The notes below the pieces were generated by a model. It was not told where the DNA came from. It did no database searches and worked only from the letters and a program-made list of their open reading frames with translations. A DNA stretch of 64,000 nucleotides from Bacteroidota bacterium (lineage in GTDB: Bacteria > Bacteroidota > Bacteroidia > UBA7662 > CANHCV01), in the NCBI GenBank assembly GCA_947501265.1, contig CANMVY010000001.1, positions 124,001-188,000 of the forward strand, read 5' to 3'. How positions within the stretch are numbered: the first letter of the stretch is position 1; each line of letters opens with the position of its first letter. A program made the position numbers and the translations under genes. Shown in pieces: positions 1-8,790 of the stretch.

Positions 1-393
1 GCTACTCCCAAAGCGGCACCATTCAATGTTGATGGAAAAAAAGCTGAAAAAACCGCTTCCGGTTTAGAATACATCGTTTTAGAATCAGGAAAAGGTGCGA
101 AAGCAGAAGCTGGTAAAACCGTTTCTGTTCATTATACCGGTTACCTTTCTGAAAATGGAAAATGCGGAAAGAAATTCGACTCTTCTGTCGAGCGTGGCGA
201 ACCCATCGACTTCCCATTGGGACAAGGTTACGTGATCAAAGGTTGGGACGAAGGAATTGGAATGATGAAAGTGGGCGACAAAATGCGCCTGATTATTCCT
301 TCCAACTTGGGTTATGGCTCAGCAGGCGCAGGTGGCGTAATTCCACCCAATGCTACCTTGATCTTCGATGTTGAACTGATCAACGTGAAGTAA
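1..393 (+). CDS. FKBP-type peptidyl-prolyl cis-trans isomerase, C-terminal part
   Basis: The window opens inside this gene; 130 codons are readable before TAA. The visible part is a complete-looking FKBP domain: the strand VSVHYTGYL near residue 42, the active-site stretch VIKGWDEGIGMMKVGD, and the family C-terminus with LGYGS and IPPNATLIFDVEL. The family isomerises Xaa-Pro peptide bonds and often acts as a folding helper. The N-terminus is outside the window, so a signal peptide or lipobox cannot be judged. Periplasmic location, as for FkpA/Mip-like proteins, is inference. lptC begins 3 nt after the stop, so the two are probably co-transcribed, which suits a role in the envelope. Confidence 0.93.
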   Translation, partial: ATPKAAPFNVDGKKAEKTASGLEYIVLESGKGAKAEAGKTVSVHYTGYLSENGKCGKKFDSSVERGEPIDFPLGQGYVIKGWDEGIGMMKVGDKMRLIIPSNLGYGSAGAGGVIPPNATLIFDVELINVK

Positions 394-396
394 TTC

Positions 397-951
397 ATGT
401 TTTTAAAAACCTACCAAAGCGGAATTTATTCCGCTTTTTTATTGTTCATACTGGGCTGTAAAAACTCCCCAGACGAGTTAACGCCCTTCACCAATAAGGT
501 CGATTGGCTAGCCGAAAAAGCAAAAAATGTGGTGGTGAATTATTCCGACTCGGGTGTGGTTCGCGTAGAGGTTATTGCCCCAGAAATGATTCGAAAGTGG
601 GATCAAACCGATTACAAAACCACCCTTCCCAAAGGTGTAACCGCTCATTTTTTCGATTCAAACGGAAATAAAACCTCTACCCTAACGGGAAAATATGCAA
701 CCCTGGATTCAAAAACTGGGCTCATGAATGTAAAGGGCGATGTTCAAGTGATTAATTCGGATGGTGATACGCTTCTTACCGACCACCTCATTCTCGATGA
801 AAGCAAAGATCGACTGGCCACTAACGGTGCGGTAACGGTTCGCAGATCCAACCAAATCATCATGGCAGATGGTTTGGAATCCAACCGCGATTTTACCAAA
901 TACACCTTTACCAAAGTAAGAGGAACGCTTTCCGTTAAAGGAAATTTATGA
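397..951 (+). CDS. lptC: LptC-like LPS export ABC transporter periplasmic protein
   Basis: A 184-residue protein with an N-terminal hydrophobic segment ending FILGC, which reads as a lipobox in Bacteroidota style, followed by a beta-rich domain. The segments GVTAHFFDSNGNKTSTLTGKYA, LMNVKGDVQV and LTDHLILDES match the repetitive beta-strand pattern of the LptC/OstA family. LptC links the inner-membrane LptB2FG transporter to LptA and carries lipopolysaccharide across the periplasm. The gene starts 3 nt after the FKBP stop and ends at a bidirectional terminator. No other lpt gene is visible. Assignment to LptC rather than another OstA-fold protein rests on length, lipobox and motif pattern. Confidence 0.85.
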   Translation: MFLKTYQSGIYSAFLLFILGCKNSPDELTPFTNKVDWLAEKAKNVVVNYSDSGVVRVEVIAPEMIRKWDQTDYKTTLPKGVTAHFFDSNGNKTSTLTGKYATLDSKTGLMNVKGDVQVINSDGDTLLTDHLILDESKDRLATNGAVTVRRSNQIIMADGLESNRDFTKYTFTKVRGTLSVKGNL

Positions 952-965
952 TGATTCCCCCCAAT

Positions 966-998
966 AAAAAAGCCCCGAATGTTCTCGGGGCTTTTTTA
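966..998. terminator. Bidirectional intrinsic terminator between lptC and gapdh
   Basis: Perfect 8-bp arms AGCCCCGA (971-978) and TCGGGGCT (985-992) enclose a six-base loop. An A-run precedes and a T-run follows, so the hairpin works for the plus-strand lptC and for the convergent minus-strand gapdh. Confidence 0.9.
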
Positions 999-1015
999 TT
1001 GGATACGTTGATGGA

Positions 1016-2461
1016 TCAATAGTACGTAAAGCGGATAACATCGCCCAAGTATTTTGCCAAACGCATGACTTGACGGGTATAACCGTATTCGTTATCGTAC
1101 CAAACGTAAACGATAGCTCCTTTTCCGTTGGGTTGAACAATGGTAGCTGGACCATCAACGATGGATGCGTGTACATTTCCAATGATATCAGAAGAAACCA
1201 ATTCGTTGTTCAAGCTGAATTCAATTTGCTCTACCAAACCGCCTTTCAAACTGGCTTTTCGAAGCGCTTCATTGAGCGATTCTTTGGTAACATCGGTATT
1301 CAAGGTTAAGCTCAAAACGGCCAAAGAACCATCTGGTGTTGGAACACGGATGGAGTTACCGGTAATTTTTCCTTTCAATTCGGGAAGTGCTTTCGCCACT
1401 GCAGAACCGGCACCGGTTTCGGTAATAACCATATTCAAAGTAGCGGCACGGCCACGACGATTGCTTTTGTGGTAGTTATCGATCAAATTCTGATCGTTGG
1501 TGTAAGAGTGAATGGTTTCCACGTGCCCTACTTCCAAACCAAAAACATCGTTAACCACTTTCAAAACAGGAACAATGGCGTTGGTAGTACAAGAAGCTGC
1601 AGAGAAAATTTTATCGTTTAGATCGATGGTTTCGTGATTCACACCATAAACCACATTGGGAATATCTCCTTTTCCTGGAGCCGTTAACAACACTTTGTCA
1701 ATTCCTTTGGCTTTCAAGTGTTGGCCTAATCCTTCAGCATCGCGCCAAACACCGGTATTATCCACCAACAAAGCATTTTCAATGCCGTATTGGGTATAAT
1801 CAATATCCATTGGGTTCCGAGCATCAATCATTTCAATGCGGTGACCGTTTACGATCAGACAATGATTGGCATAATCTTCAACGATGGTCCCTTGGAATTT
1901 CCCGTGAATGGAATCGGTGCGGAGCAATTCTGCGCGCTTTGAAATTTCATTCTCTGAATTTCCACGGGTAACGATGGCGCGTAAACGAAGCTGCGTTCCG
2001 TTTCCAGCCTGATAAATCAGTTCACGAGCCATCAAACGGCCAATGCGACCGAATCCGTACAACACCACATCCTTTGGAGTCATCTTGTTGTTATCGGCTT
2101 CAATGCATCCAGCTAATTTTGAGCCAATGAACGATTTTACGGAAGAAAAATTTCCCTTTTCTGCATTCCATTCGGCCAATAAACGACCTAAATCAATTCG
2201 AGCTGGAGAAAGATCGGCATTCATCATTTCCTTCACAAGCACCAAAGAATCGTCCATGTTGAACACTTCTCCCATCACTTTTGCCGCCTCTTGATGGCGA
2301 TTGATGATGTCGGTTGAAGCACGGTTCATCAATTGCTTGCGCAACATGATCACCTCAACCGATTTTTCCAAGGAAAGTTGATTCACCAAAAAAGAAATTT
2401 CGTTGGCAACCTTTTCTTCATTGATCCAGCTATGCAGCTGTTGATTATAGGAATTCTGCAT
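1016..2461 (-). CDS. gap: Glyceraldehyde-3-phosphate dehydrogenase, long form with N-terminal extension
   Basis: A 481-residue NAD(P)-dependent glyceraldehyde-3-phosphate dehydrogenase of glycolysis/gluconeogenesis. The Rossmann motif GFGRIGR lies at about 136-142 and the catalytic cysteine at about 291 in SAASCTTNA. The C-terminal NEYGYTRQVMRLAKY is typical. About 125 residues precede the Rossmann motif; ordinary GAPDHs have almost none, but long forms are known in Bacteroidota. The reading frame stays open to a TTG at 2491. That TTG overlaps the -7 element TATCTTTG, so it cannot be transcribed; the ATG at 2461 is chosen. The gene follows mtaB but has its own promoter, consistent with high expression. 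Confidence 0.95.
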   Translation of the reverse strand: MQNSYNQQLHSWINEEKVANEISFLVNQLSLEKSVEVIMLRKQLMNRASTDIINRHQEAAKVMGEVFNMDDSLVLVKEMMNADLSPARIDLGRLLAEWNAEKGNFSSVKSFIGSKLAGCIEADNNKMTPKDVVLYGFGRIGRLMARELIYQAGNGTQLRLRAIVTRGNSENEISKRAELLRTDSIHGKFQGTIVEDYANHCLIVNGHRIEMIDARNPMDIDYTQYGIENALLVDNTGVWRDAEGLGQHLKAKGIDKVLLTAPGKGDIPNVVYGVNHETIDLNDKIFSAASCTTNAIVPVLKVVNDVFGLEVGHVETIHSYTNDQNLIDNYHKSNRRGRAATLNMVITETGAGSAVAKALPELKGKITGNSIRVPTPDGSLAVLSLTLNTDVTKESLNEALRKASLKGGLVEQIEFSLNNELVSSDIIGNVHASIVDGPATIVQPNGKGAIVYVWYDNEYGYTRQVMRLAKYLGDVIRFTYY

Positions 2462-2478
2462 TTGAGTTAAATTTTGCG

Positions 2479-2486
2479 CAAAGATA
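2479..2486 (-). promoter_or_regulatory. Promoter -7 element of gap
   Basis: TATCTTTG on the minus strand fits the Bacteroidota -7 consensus TAnnTTTG. It lies between the mtaB stop (2498) and the gap ATG (2461), leaving a leader of roughly 10-15 nt. No clear -33 element was found. Its position decides the start codon of gap. Confidence 0.75.
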
Positions 2487-2497
2487 TTCAAAAAGAA

Positions 2498-3835
2498 TCA
2501 ATTCCCGTTAAACGCGTAAAGGGTTTCTGGAAGCAAATTGTCCAAATTGACCAACATTAACGAATTAGCAACCGACTTTTCATCAGGCACTTGCACTTTG
2601 ATGTAATTTTCTGTAAAACCGAAACGGAACCCGTTTTTCACTTCGTGTTCAACCAAAATGGTTTTTCTGCTTCCTTTTTGACTTTCGTAAAAGGCGCGTT
2701 TCTTTTTTTCGCTGAGCGATTGCAATTGCCGGGTTCGCTCTTCCCGAATGGGATAAGGCACCGATTCCGGCAAATTCGTAGCTTCGGTATTGGCCCTTTC
2801 CGAGAACGTAAAGGCATGAATGTAGCTGATGGGCAAGCTATGTAGAAAATCGAAAGTAGCTCGAAATTCCGCTTCCGTTTCACCCGGGAATCCGGTAATC
2901 ACATCAACGCCAATGCACGCATCGGGCATTTTTTCTTTGATCTGTTCGATGCGGGAGCGGTACAGCGCCGTTTTGTAACGACGGTGCATCTTCTTTAAAA
3001 TAACATCACTTCCGCTTTGCAAGGGAAGGTGAAAATGTGGGACAAACTTTTTTGATGAGGCCAACCAATCGATGATTTCTTCTTTCAACAAATTGGGTTC
3101 GATGCTGGAAATTCGGAATCGATCAATTCCTTCGACCTGATCGAGCGCTTTTACCAAATCGAAAAAAGTACCGTGCTCCCGATTGCGCTCGCCCACTTCC
3201 CCATTTAATCCAAAATCGCCAATATTAACGCCTGTAAGCACAATTTCCTTGACTCCTTTTTCGGCGATTTCGCGCGCTTGTTGCAGTACGCTTTCAATGC
3301 TTGAACTTCGACTGTTTCCGCGCGCAAGGGGAATGGTACAAAAGGCGCAATGGTAGTTGCACCCGTCTTGAACCTTCAAAAACGTTCGGGTGCGATCGCC
3401 CCACGAATACGAAGGAACAAATTCTTTCACTGTTTCAATCTTGGAATCGAGAATTTTTCCTTGTTCGGGATTCGAACTCAAGGATTCTACGTGTTGGTAC
3501 AAATTGAACTTCTCCCCCGCCCCTAAAACCAAATTTACGCCCTCAATTTTCGAAATTTCTTCCGGCTTGAGTTGGGCGTAACAGCCAATCACGGCCACAA
3601 AAGCGTTGGGAGAAAGGCGCTTGGCCTGTCTAACAATGTTTCTGCATTTTTTATCGGCTTGGTCGGTAACGGAACACGTATTGATGACCACCACATCGGC
3701 CCCTTGTTCAAATTCAACTTTTTGGTAGCCTTTTTCGATGAAGGTTCGCGCAATTCCACTGGTCTCAGAGAAATTGAGTTTGCAACCCAACGTGTAAAAG
3801 GCGATGGTTTTATCGGAACAGACCGGGTGAATCAT
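2498..3835 (-). CDS. mtaB: tRNA threonylcarbamoyladenosine methylthiotransferase MtaB
   Basis: A 445-residue radical-SAM methylthiotransferase that converts t6A37 to ms2t6A37 in tRNAs reading ANN codons. Cysteines C18, C54 and C85 would hold the auxiliary iron-sulfur cluster of the UPF0004 domain. C159, C163 and C166 form the radical-SAM CxxxCxxC motif in DGCNYHCAFC. The C-terminal part from about residue 375 is TRAM-like. The motif NTCSVTDQADKKCR and the absence of a MiaB- or RimO-type signature favour MtaB. It is the last gene of the leuS-menG-porT-SDR-mtaB set, and its start overlaps the SDR stop by 4 nt. Confidence 0.93.
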   Translation of the reverse strand: MIHPVCSDKTIAFYTLGCKLNFSETSGIARTFIEKGYQKVEFEQGADVVVINTCSVTDQADKKCRNIVRQAKRLSPNAFVAVIGCYAQLKPEEISKIEGVNLVLGAGEKFNLYQHVESLSSNPEQGKILDSKIETVKEFVPSYSWGDRTRTFLKVQDGCNYHCAFCTIPLARGNSRSSSIESVLQQAREIAEKGVKEIVLTGVNIGDFGLNGEVGERNREHGTFFDLVKALDQVEGIDRFRISSIEPNLLKEEIIDWLASSKKFVPHFHLPLQSGSDVILKKMHRRYKTALYRSRIEQIKEKMPDACIGVDVITGFPGETEAEFRATFDFLHSLPISYIHAFTFSERANTEATNLPESVPYPIREERTRQLQSLSEKKKRAFYESQKGSRKTILVEHEVKNGFRFGFTENYIKVQVPDEKSVANSLMLVNLDNLLPETLYAFNGN

Positions 3836-4584
3836 GCTTGTCGTTTTACCAACTGACTGCTTCCTTGAGCTTTGGGGAAAATCACCACGTCGGCAATCAC
3901 CACGTGTTCGGGTGCGCTCACCACGTATCCCAACGTATCGGCGATATCCTCGGCCGTGAGGGGTTGAAATCCTTCGTACACTTTCTGAGCGCGTTCTTCA
4001 TCCCCTTTAAATCTTACCAAACTGAATTCCGTCTCTACCAAACCGGGAGCAATGGAACTCACTTTGATGCCATGGGGATACAAATCGGCCCGCATTCCGC
4101 GCGTAATGGCATCGGCAGCGTGTTTCACACCGCAATACACATTTCCATTCGGATAAACTTCTTTTCCAGCGATGGACGTGATGTTGATGATGTGTCCTTG
4201 GTTTCGACTCACCATGACTTCCATGATAGGTTTAGATACCAACAGCAATCCTTTTAAATTCGAATCGATCATGGCCACCCAATCAGTGGTTGATCCTTGA
4301 TGGATGGGCTCCAATCCGTGTGCACCACCGGCATTATTGACGAGTACATCCACGTTTTGCCAATCTGAGGGGAGGGAATTCCAAGCTTCTTGAACTTGGC
4401 TTTCCGATGCCACATCAAAGACTAAAACTTTTGCTTTTCGGCCTAGGTTTTCAATTTGATGTTGAAGGGAGATGAGCCGCTCCTCACGACGTCCGCATAC
4501 AATGCAATCGTATCCAAGAGCGGCCATCTTCAATGCAGAAGCCCTGCCAATTCCAGAGGAAGCACCGGTAATGAACGCAATCAT
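3832..4584 (-). CDS. Short-chain dehydrogenase/reductase, YdfG-like
   Basis: A 250-residue SDR oxidoreductase. It shows the dinucleotide-binding TGASSGIG at 6-13, a basic pair after the second strand (GRREER, suggesting NADP(H)), NNAGG, and the catalytic Ser (ITSIAG) and YxxxK (YCGVK) residues. The pattern DWVAMIDSNLKGLL and PGLVETEFSLVRF resembles the YdfG branch, which reduces 3-hydroxy acid/serine-type substrates. The true substrate cannot be read from sequence. It starts 3 nt after porT and overlaps mtaB by 4 nt, so it belongs to that operon without an obvious functional link. Confidence 0.9.
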   Translation of the reverse strand: MIAFITGASSGIGRASALKMAALGYDCIVCGRREERLISLQHQIENLGRKAKVLVFDVASESQVQEAWNSLPSDWQNVDVLVNNAGGAHGLEPIHQGSTTDWVAMIDSNLKGLLLVSKPIMEVMVSRNQGHIINITSIAGKEVYPNGNVYCGVKHAADAITRGMRADLYPHGIKVSSIAPGLVETEFSLVRFKGDEERAQKVYEGFQPLTAEDIADTLGYVVSAPEHVVIADVVIFPKAQGSSQLVKRQA

Positions 4585-4586
4585 GA

Positions 4587-5276
4587 TTATTGGAAAATAA
4601 ACGTTAGAAAAATGGTTCTTGCACCTAATTTACTCAATGAAGAGCTATAAACGTTGTTCTCTGGAACCAAAATATTCCCCATCAATTGTTGAACTTTAAT
4701 TTCGGGAGATAACTTAAAATAGGGAAAGTAAAAGTCGAAACCTAAGCCGTATTCGATGCCAATGTTCTGTCGGGTAATTTTCAAACGATCAATCTCGTCA
4801 CGAACTCGCTCCTCGCTCGACATATCGATGTTGAAGCTGCCGCCCGCAATTGTGTACAAACGGTAATTCCCAACGCGATTGCCGCGGTATTTCAAGGATA
4901 TAGGAAAGGATAGATCAATGGTTTCCAACTGTTTATTGGCATTCATAGACGGGTTAGCAAAGTTGTAAAACATGCCACGGTTGATGAAATTCAACGAAGG
5001 AATAAAGCGAGCCGTGAATGCATCATTCAAACGAACTTCGGATACCACCCCAAACTGAAATCCGGGACGATGATCGGGTTCGATCGATAATAAAGAATCG
5101 TTCTTGGCAAATCCTGCACTGAAGGTAGGTTGCAATACCGATGTATTGAAACCGAAATGAAATCCCCAATGCAACAACCCATCGTCGTATTTCGGATTGT
5201 TTTGTTGGGCATTGGACTGGGAAAAAACGGCAATACTGCCGAAGATAAAAAGAGTGAAAAGGATTATTTTTTTCAT
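4587..5276 (-). CDS. porT: PorT/SprT-like type IX secretion outer-membrane beta-barrel protein
   Basis: A 229-residue exported protein: signal peptide MKKIILFTLFIFGSIAVFSQ, then a small beta-barrel pattern with alternating hydrophobic residues (LHWGFHFGFNTSVL, FQFGVVSEVRLN, YRLYTIAGGSFNID, IGIEYGLGFDFYFPYF) and a final strand ending in FIFQ. PorT (SprT in gliding Flavobacteria) is an outer-membrane protein required for the T9SS. Recognition rests on size, barrel pattern and the adjacent menG/ubiE, a neighbourhood I recall from Flavobacteriia. It overlaps menG by ATGA. T9SS cargo proteins occur elsewhere in this window, which fits. Confidence 0.82.
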   Translation of the reverse strand: MKKIILFTLFIFGSIAVFSQSNAQQNNPKYDDGLLHWGFHFGFNTSVLQPTFSAGFAKNDSLLSIEPDHRPGFQFGVVSEVRLNDAFTARFIPSLNFINRGMFYNFANPSMNANKQLETIDLSFPISLKYRGNRVGNYRLYTIAGGSFNIDMSSEERVRDEIDRLKITRQNIGIEYGLGFDFYFPYFKLSPEIKVQQLMGNILVPENNVYSSSLSKLGARTIFLTFIFQ

Positions 5277-6004
5277 TTTTGACCGATGTAAAGGGTACTT
5301 ATTCCAAAGGTAAGTCGATTTTGTTGATTTTCACGAAATCCAACCTTGTTCATGATGTTGAGGAAGTTTGGACCTTCGGGGAAGGCTTGTACGCTTTCGG
5401 GCAAATAGGCGTAAGCGGATTCATCTTTGGAGATGAGTTTCCCCACCGTTGGAAGAATAAAACGAGAATAGAAACCAAACAATTGCTTTACGGGAAAAAC
5501 CGTGGGTTTGCTAAATTCGAGAACGACCAATTTCCCGCCTGGCTTCAATACGCGCAACAACTCGCTCAATCCTTTTTCTAAATTTTCGAAGTTGCGAACC
5601 CCAAAAGCCACCATGGCTACATCAAACGTTTCATTCGGATAATGAATGTTCTCACTATCGCCTTGCTCCAAACGAATGATGGTGGAAAGCCCTTCTTTCT
5701 GAACTTTTACTCGCCCAAATTGCAGCATGCCTTCGCTCAAATCGATTCCAACAATTTCTTTCGCACGATTTTCTTTTCCGGCTGCAATGGCCAAATCGGC
5801 CGTGCCGGTAGCCATATCCAAAATGATTGAAGGTTGACCTTTCATCACTTCCCGAATGGCTTTCTTTCTCCAAGAAATATCAATTCCAAAGGAAAGAAGT
5901 CGATTCAACAAATCGTACTTTGGCGAAATGTGGTCGAACATGTCGGAAACCTGTTGTTTTTTGGTTCCGTCTTGGGTGGGGTATGGTTTTACAGGTGTGC
6001 CCAT
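5273..6004 (-). CDS. menG: Demethylmenaquinone methyltransferase (UbiE/MenG)
   Basis: A 243-residue SAM-dependent C-methyltransferase that makes menaquinone from demethylmenaquinone, the final step for the quinone used by Bacteroidota. Motifs include VSDMFDHISPKYDLLNR near the N-terminus, the SAM site LDMATGTADLA, EQGDSENIHYP, and AFGVRNF plus LKPGGKLVVLEFSKP. The frame is open further upstream, but the ATG at 6004 (MGTPVKPYP) gives the family length. It overlaps the leuS stop by one base as TAATG, so the upstream codons are leuS shadow. Its TGA overlaps the porT ATG. Confidence 0.95.
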   Translation of the reverse strand: MGTPVKPYPTQDGTKKQQVSDMFDHISPKYDLLNRLLSFGIDISWRKKAIREVMKGQPSIILDMATGTADLAIAAGKENRAKEIVGIDLSEGMLQFGRVKVQKEGLSTIIRLEQGDSENIHYPNETFDVAMVAFGVRNFENLEKGLSELLRVLKPGGKLVVLEFSKPTVFPVKQLFGFYSRFILPTVGKLISKDESAYAYLPESVQAFPEGPNFLNIMNKVGFRENQQNRLTFGISTLYIGQK

Positions 6005-8751
6005 TAGAGTACAATATTGATGATTTTTCCAGGAACAACGATCACATTTTTGGGAGCATTTCCTTCCGTCCATTTTTGAACTTCTGGCAAGGCCAAAGCC
6101 AAATCGCGCGCTTCTTCTTTGGAAACATTTTTTCCAACTAAAAGTTCTGCTCGTTTTTTCCCGTTGATCATAATCGGATACAGAACGTTACTTTCTTCCA
6201 AAAATTTGGATTCAAATTGTGGCCAAGATTGCTGATGTACGCTCTCGGGATGCCCCAACAAATGCCACAATCGCTCCGCGATGTGAGGCGCAAAGGGGGC
6301 CAATAAAATGGTTAAAGGTTCCAATACAGAACGTTTACGGCATTGTTTATCGCCCAATTCATTGGTGGCAATCATGAAAGCCGCCACGCTGGTGTTGTAA
6401 CTGAATCGCTCGATATCTTCGGTAATTTTTTTGATGGTTTTATGAAGCGTTTTCAATTCGGCTTCGGTTGGGGTTTCATCGGTAACCGAGAAAACGCCTT
6501 CATTTCCGTGGAACAACCTCCAATACTTCTTCAAGAAACGGGAAACCCCTTCAATCCCTTTGGTGTCCCAAGGTTTCGACATTTCGATGGGGCCCAAAAA
6601 CATCTCGTACAAGCGAAGCGTATCGGCTCCGTATTGGGCCACAATATCATCGGGATTCACCACGTTGAACTTGCTCTTCGACATTTTCTCCACCACAGAA
6701 TCTGTGCGAATAGGTCCGTTTTCGGGAATAAACTTGGCTGAAGCCAAATCCGGACGCCACTGTTTGAATCCTTCAACATCAAGGATTTGGTTGTCGGTTA
6801 AGGCAATTTCAACGTGCATGGGATCAGCATTGTACTCGTCTTTCAGCTCGGAACTTACAAACGTAAGCTCTCCTGGAATTCGGTAAACCAACTGACTCAC
6901 GCCTTGAATCATTCCTTGATTGATCAACTTTTTGAACGGCTCGTCAAAAGGAACGATGCCCATGTCATGAAGAAACTTCGTCCAAAAACGAGAATACAAC
7001 AAGTGTCCGGTCGCATGCTCCGAACCTCCTAAATACAAGTCTACCTGACCCCAGTAGTTCAGTTTTTCTGGATCTACCAACGCCTCGGCGTTATTTGGAT
7101 CCATGTAACGAAGGAAATACCAGGAAGATCCAGCCCATCCGGGCATAGTGTTCGCGTCGAAGTTCCAATTTTCGGCACGGGCCAACGGCGGTTGCCCATC
7201 TTCCGTTGGAAGAAACGCGTCGATTTCGGGAAGAATAAGTGGCAGTTCGGAAGCTTCAAGCGGATGAGGAACTCCATTTTCAAATCGAATTGGAATCGGC
7301 TCTCCCCAATAACGTTGGCGGGAGAAAATGGCGTCGCGCAAGCGGTAATTGGTTTTTCCTTTTCCCATGCCTTTGGCCTCAATCGCCTCGATGGCTTTTT
7401 TGATACCTTCGTATCCGGTTAATCCATTGAGGAAATCGGAATTGATGATTTTGGCTTCTTTGCTTGGATTAGCGGCAACTTCAATATCGGTCCCTTCGCA
7501 GGTTGCGATGATGGGAAGTTGAAAATGTTGGGCAAATCGAAAATCGCGCTCATCGCCACCGGGAACACCCATGACCGCACCCGTTCCATAACCGGCCAAC
7601 ACGTAATCGGCCAACCAAATAGGAACCTCTTGGCCGGTAAACGGATGAAGTACCGTTCTTCCGGTGAACACACCCGAAACGGATTTGGTTTCGGCCATTC
7701 GATCGATTTCGCTTTTGGCGGCTGAAGCTGCGATGTAGGATTCTACTGCATCTTTCTGTTCGGGAGTAGTGAGTTCCAACGCCCATTCGTGTTCGGGGGC
7801 AAGAACCACAAAACTCACCCCGAAAATGGTATCAGGGCGGGTGGTAAATACTTCTATTTGATGATTGGAATCTTTCACTTGAAAACGAACCGAAGCTCCT
7901 TCCGATTTTCCGATCCAATAACGTTGCATTTCTTTGATGGAATCGCTCCATTCAATTTCCTCCAAACTCTCCAACAAACGTGGAGCGTAAGCAGAAATGC
8001 GCATGCTCCATTGTTGCATTTTTTTTCGTTCCACCGGATGATTTCCGCGTTCTGAGCGGCCATTGATGACCTCTTCATTCGAAAGAACGGTTCCCAAGGC
8101 CGGACACCAGTTCACCTCGGCTTCGCTGAGGTAAGTCAATCGGAAATGTTGCAGAATCGCTTCTTTCTTATCTTCTGAAAAACCTTTCCAATCGGCTGCC
8201 GAAAACGATTCTTCCAAAGTACCAAATCCGGAATGTCCTTCGCTTCCTTGAGCTTCAAAATGAGCAATCAATTGGTCAATGGAACGTGCTTTTTGTTCTT
8301 TCTGATCAAAATAAGCATGAAAAATTTGCAAGAAAATCCATTGCGTCCAACGGTAATAATTAGGTTCACAGGTGCGCACTTCCCGATTCCAATCGAAAGA
8401 AAATCCGAGTTGATCGAGTTGTTGGCGGTAGCGTGCAATGTTGGTTTCGGTGGTAATGGCGGGATGTTGCCCGGTTTGAATGGCGTATTGTTCGGCTGGC
8501 AATCCGAACGCATCGTACCCCATGGGATGGAGAACATTGAACCCGTTCAATCGTTTGTATCGGGCGTAAATATCGGAAGCGATGTACCCAAGTGGATGTC
8601 CCACGTGCAATCCTGCTCCCGAAGGATAAGGAAACATATCGAGGACGTAAAATTTAGGTCGATTGGGGTCTTCTGTTACTTGGTAAAGGTTGGTTTTCTT
8701 CCACCATTCCTGCACCTTTTTTTCAAACGATTGGGGTTGATATTCAGCCAT
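6004..8751 (-). CDS. leuS: Leucyl-tRNA synthetase
   Basis: A 915-residue class I synthetase charging tRNA-Leu. The HIGH-type motif lies in PYPSGAGLHVGHPLGY (about 42-57). The KMSKS motif is EKMSKSKFNVVNPDD. The editing CP1 domain is present (TTRPDTIFGVSFVVLAPEH and GYGTGAVMGVPGGDERD). The C-terminal IMINGKKRAELLVGKNVSKEEA domain is complete. An insertion of about 60 residues (DQLIAHFEAQGSEGHSG and following) near residue 160-200 is longer than in E. coli LeuS. It heads the operon leuS-menG-porT-SDR-mtaB, and the -7 promoter element ends only 4 nt before the ATG. Confidence 0.97.
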   Translation of the reverse strand: MAEYQPQSFEKKVQEWWKKTNLYQVTEDPNRPKFYVLDMFPYPSGAGLHVGHPLGYIASDIYARYKRLNGFNVLHPMGYDAFGLPAEQYAIQTGQHPAITTETNIARYRQQLDQLGFSFDWNREVRTCEPNYYRWTQWIFLQIFHAYFDQKEQKARSIDQLIAHFEAQGSEGHSGFGTLEESFSAADWKGFSEDKKEAILQHFRLTYLSEAEVNWCPALGTVLSNEEVINGRSERGNHPVERKKMQQWSMRISAYAPRLLESLEEIEWSDSIKEMQRYWIGKSEGASVRFQVKDSNHQIEVFTTRPDTIFGVSFVVLAPEHEWALELTTPEQKDAVESYIAASAAKSEIDRMAETKSVSGVFTGRTVLHPFTGQEVPIWLADYVLAGYGTGAVMGVPGGDERDFRFAQHFQLPIIATCEGTDIEVAANPSKEAKIINSDFLNGLTGYEGIKKAIEAIEAKGMGKGKTNYRLRDAIFSRQRYWGEPIPIRFENGVPHPLEASELPLILPEIDAFLPTEDGQPPLARAENWNFDANTMPGWAGSSWYFLRYMDPNNAEALVDPEKLNYWGQVDLYLGGSEHATGHLLYSRFWTKFLHDMGIVPFDEPFKKLINQGMIQGVSQLVYRIPGELTFVSSELKDEYNADPMHVEIALTDNQILDVEGFKQWRPDLASAKFIPENGPIRTDSVVEKMSKSKFNVVNPDDIVAQYGADTLRLYEMFLGPIEMSKPWDTKGIEGVSRFLKKYWRLFHGNEGVFSVTDETPTEAELKTLHKTIKKITEDIERFSYNTSVAAFMIATNELGDKQCRKRSVLEPLTILLAPFAPHIAERLWHLLGHPESVHQQSWPQFESKFLEESNVLYPIMINGKKRAELLVGKNVSKEEARDLALALPEVQKWTEGNAPKNVIVVPGKIINIVL

Positions 8752-8755
8752 GCCG

Positions 8756-8763
8756 CAAAGATA
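8756..8763 (-). promoter_or_regulatory. Promoter -7 element of leuS, probably leaderless
   Basis: TATCTTTG (TAnnTTTG consensus) on the minus strand is followed by CGGC and then the leuS ATG. The transcript should start at or within a base or two of the start codon. No convincing -33 element was seen. Confidence 0.7.
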
Positions 8764-8790
8764 GGCTGAAACCCCCGAATCGCTTGCATT

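Noticed and set aside
2462-2491. Longer GAPDH start at TTG 2491
   Set aside because: The codons coincide with the -7 promoter element TATCTTTG, upstream of the likely transcription start.
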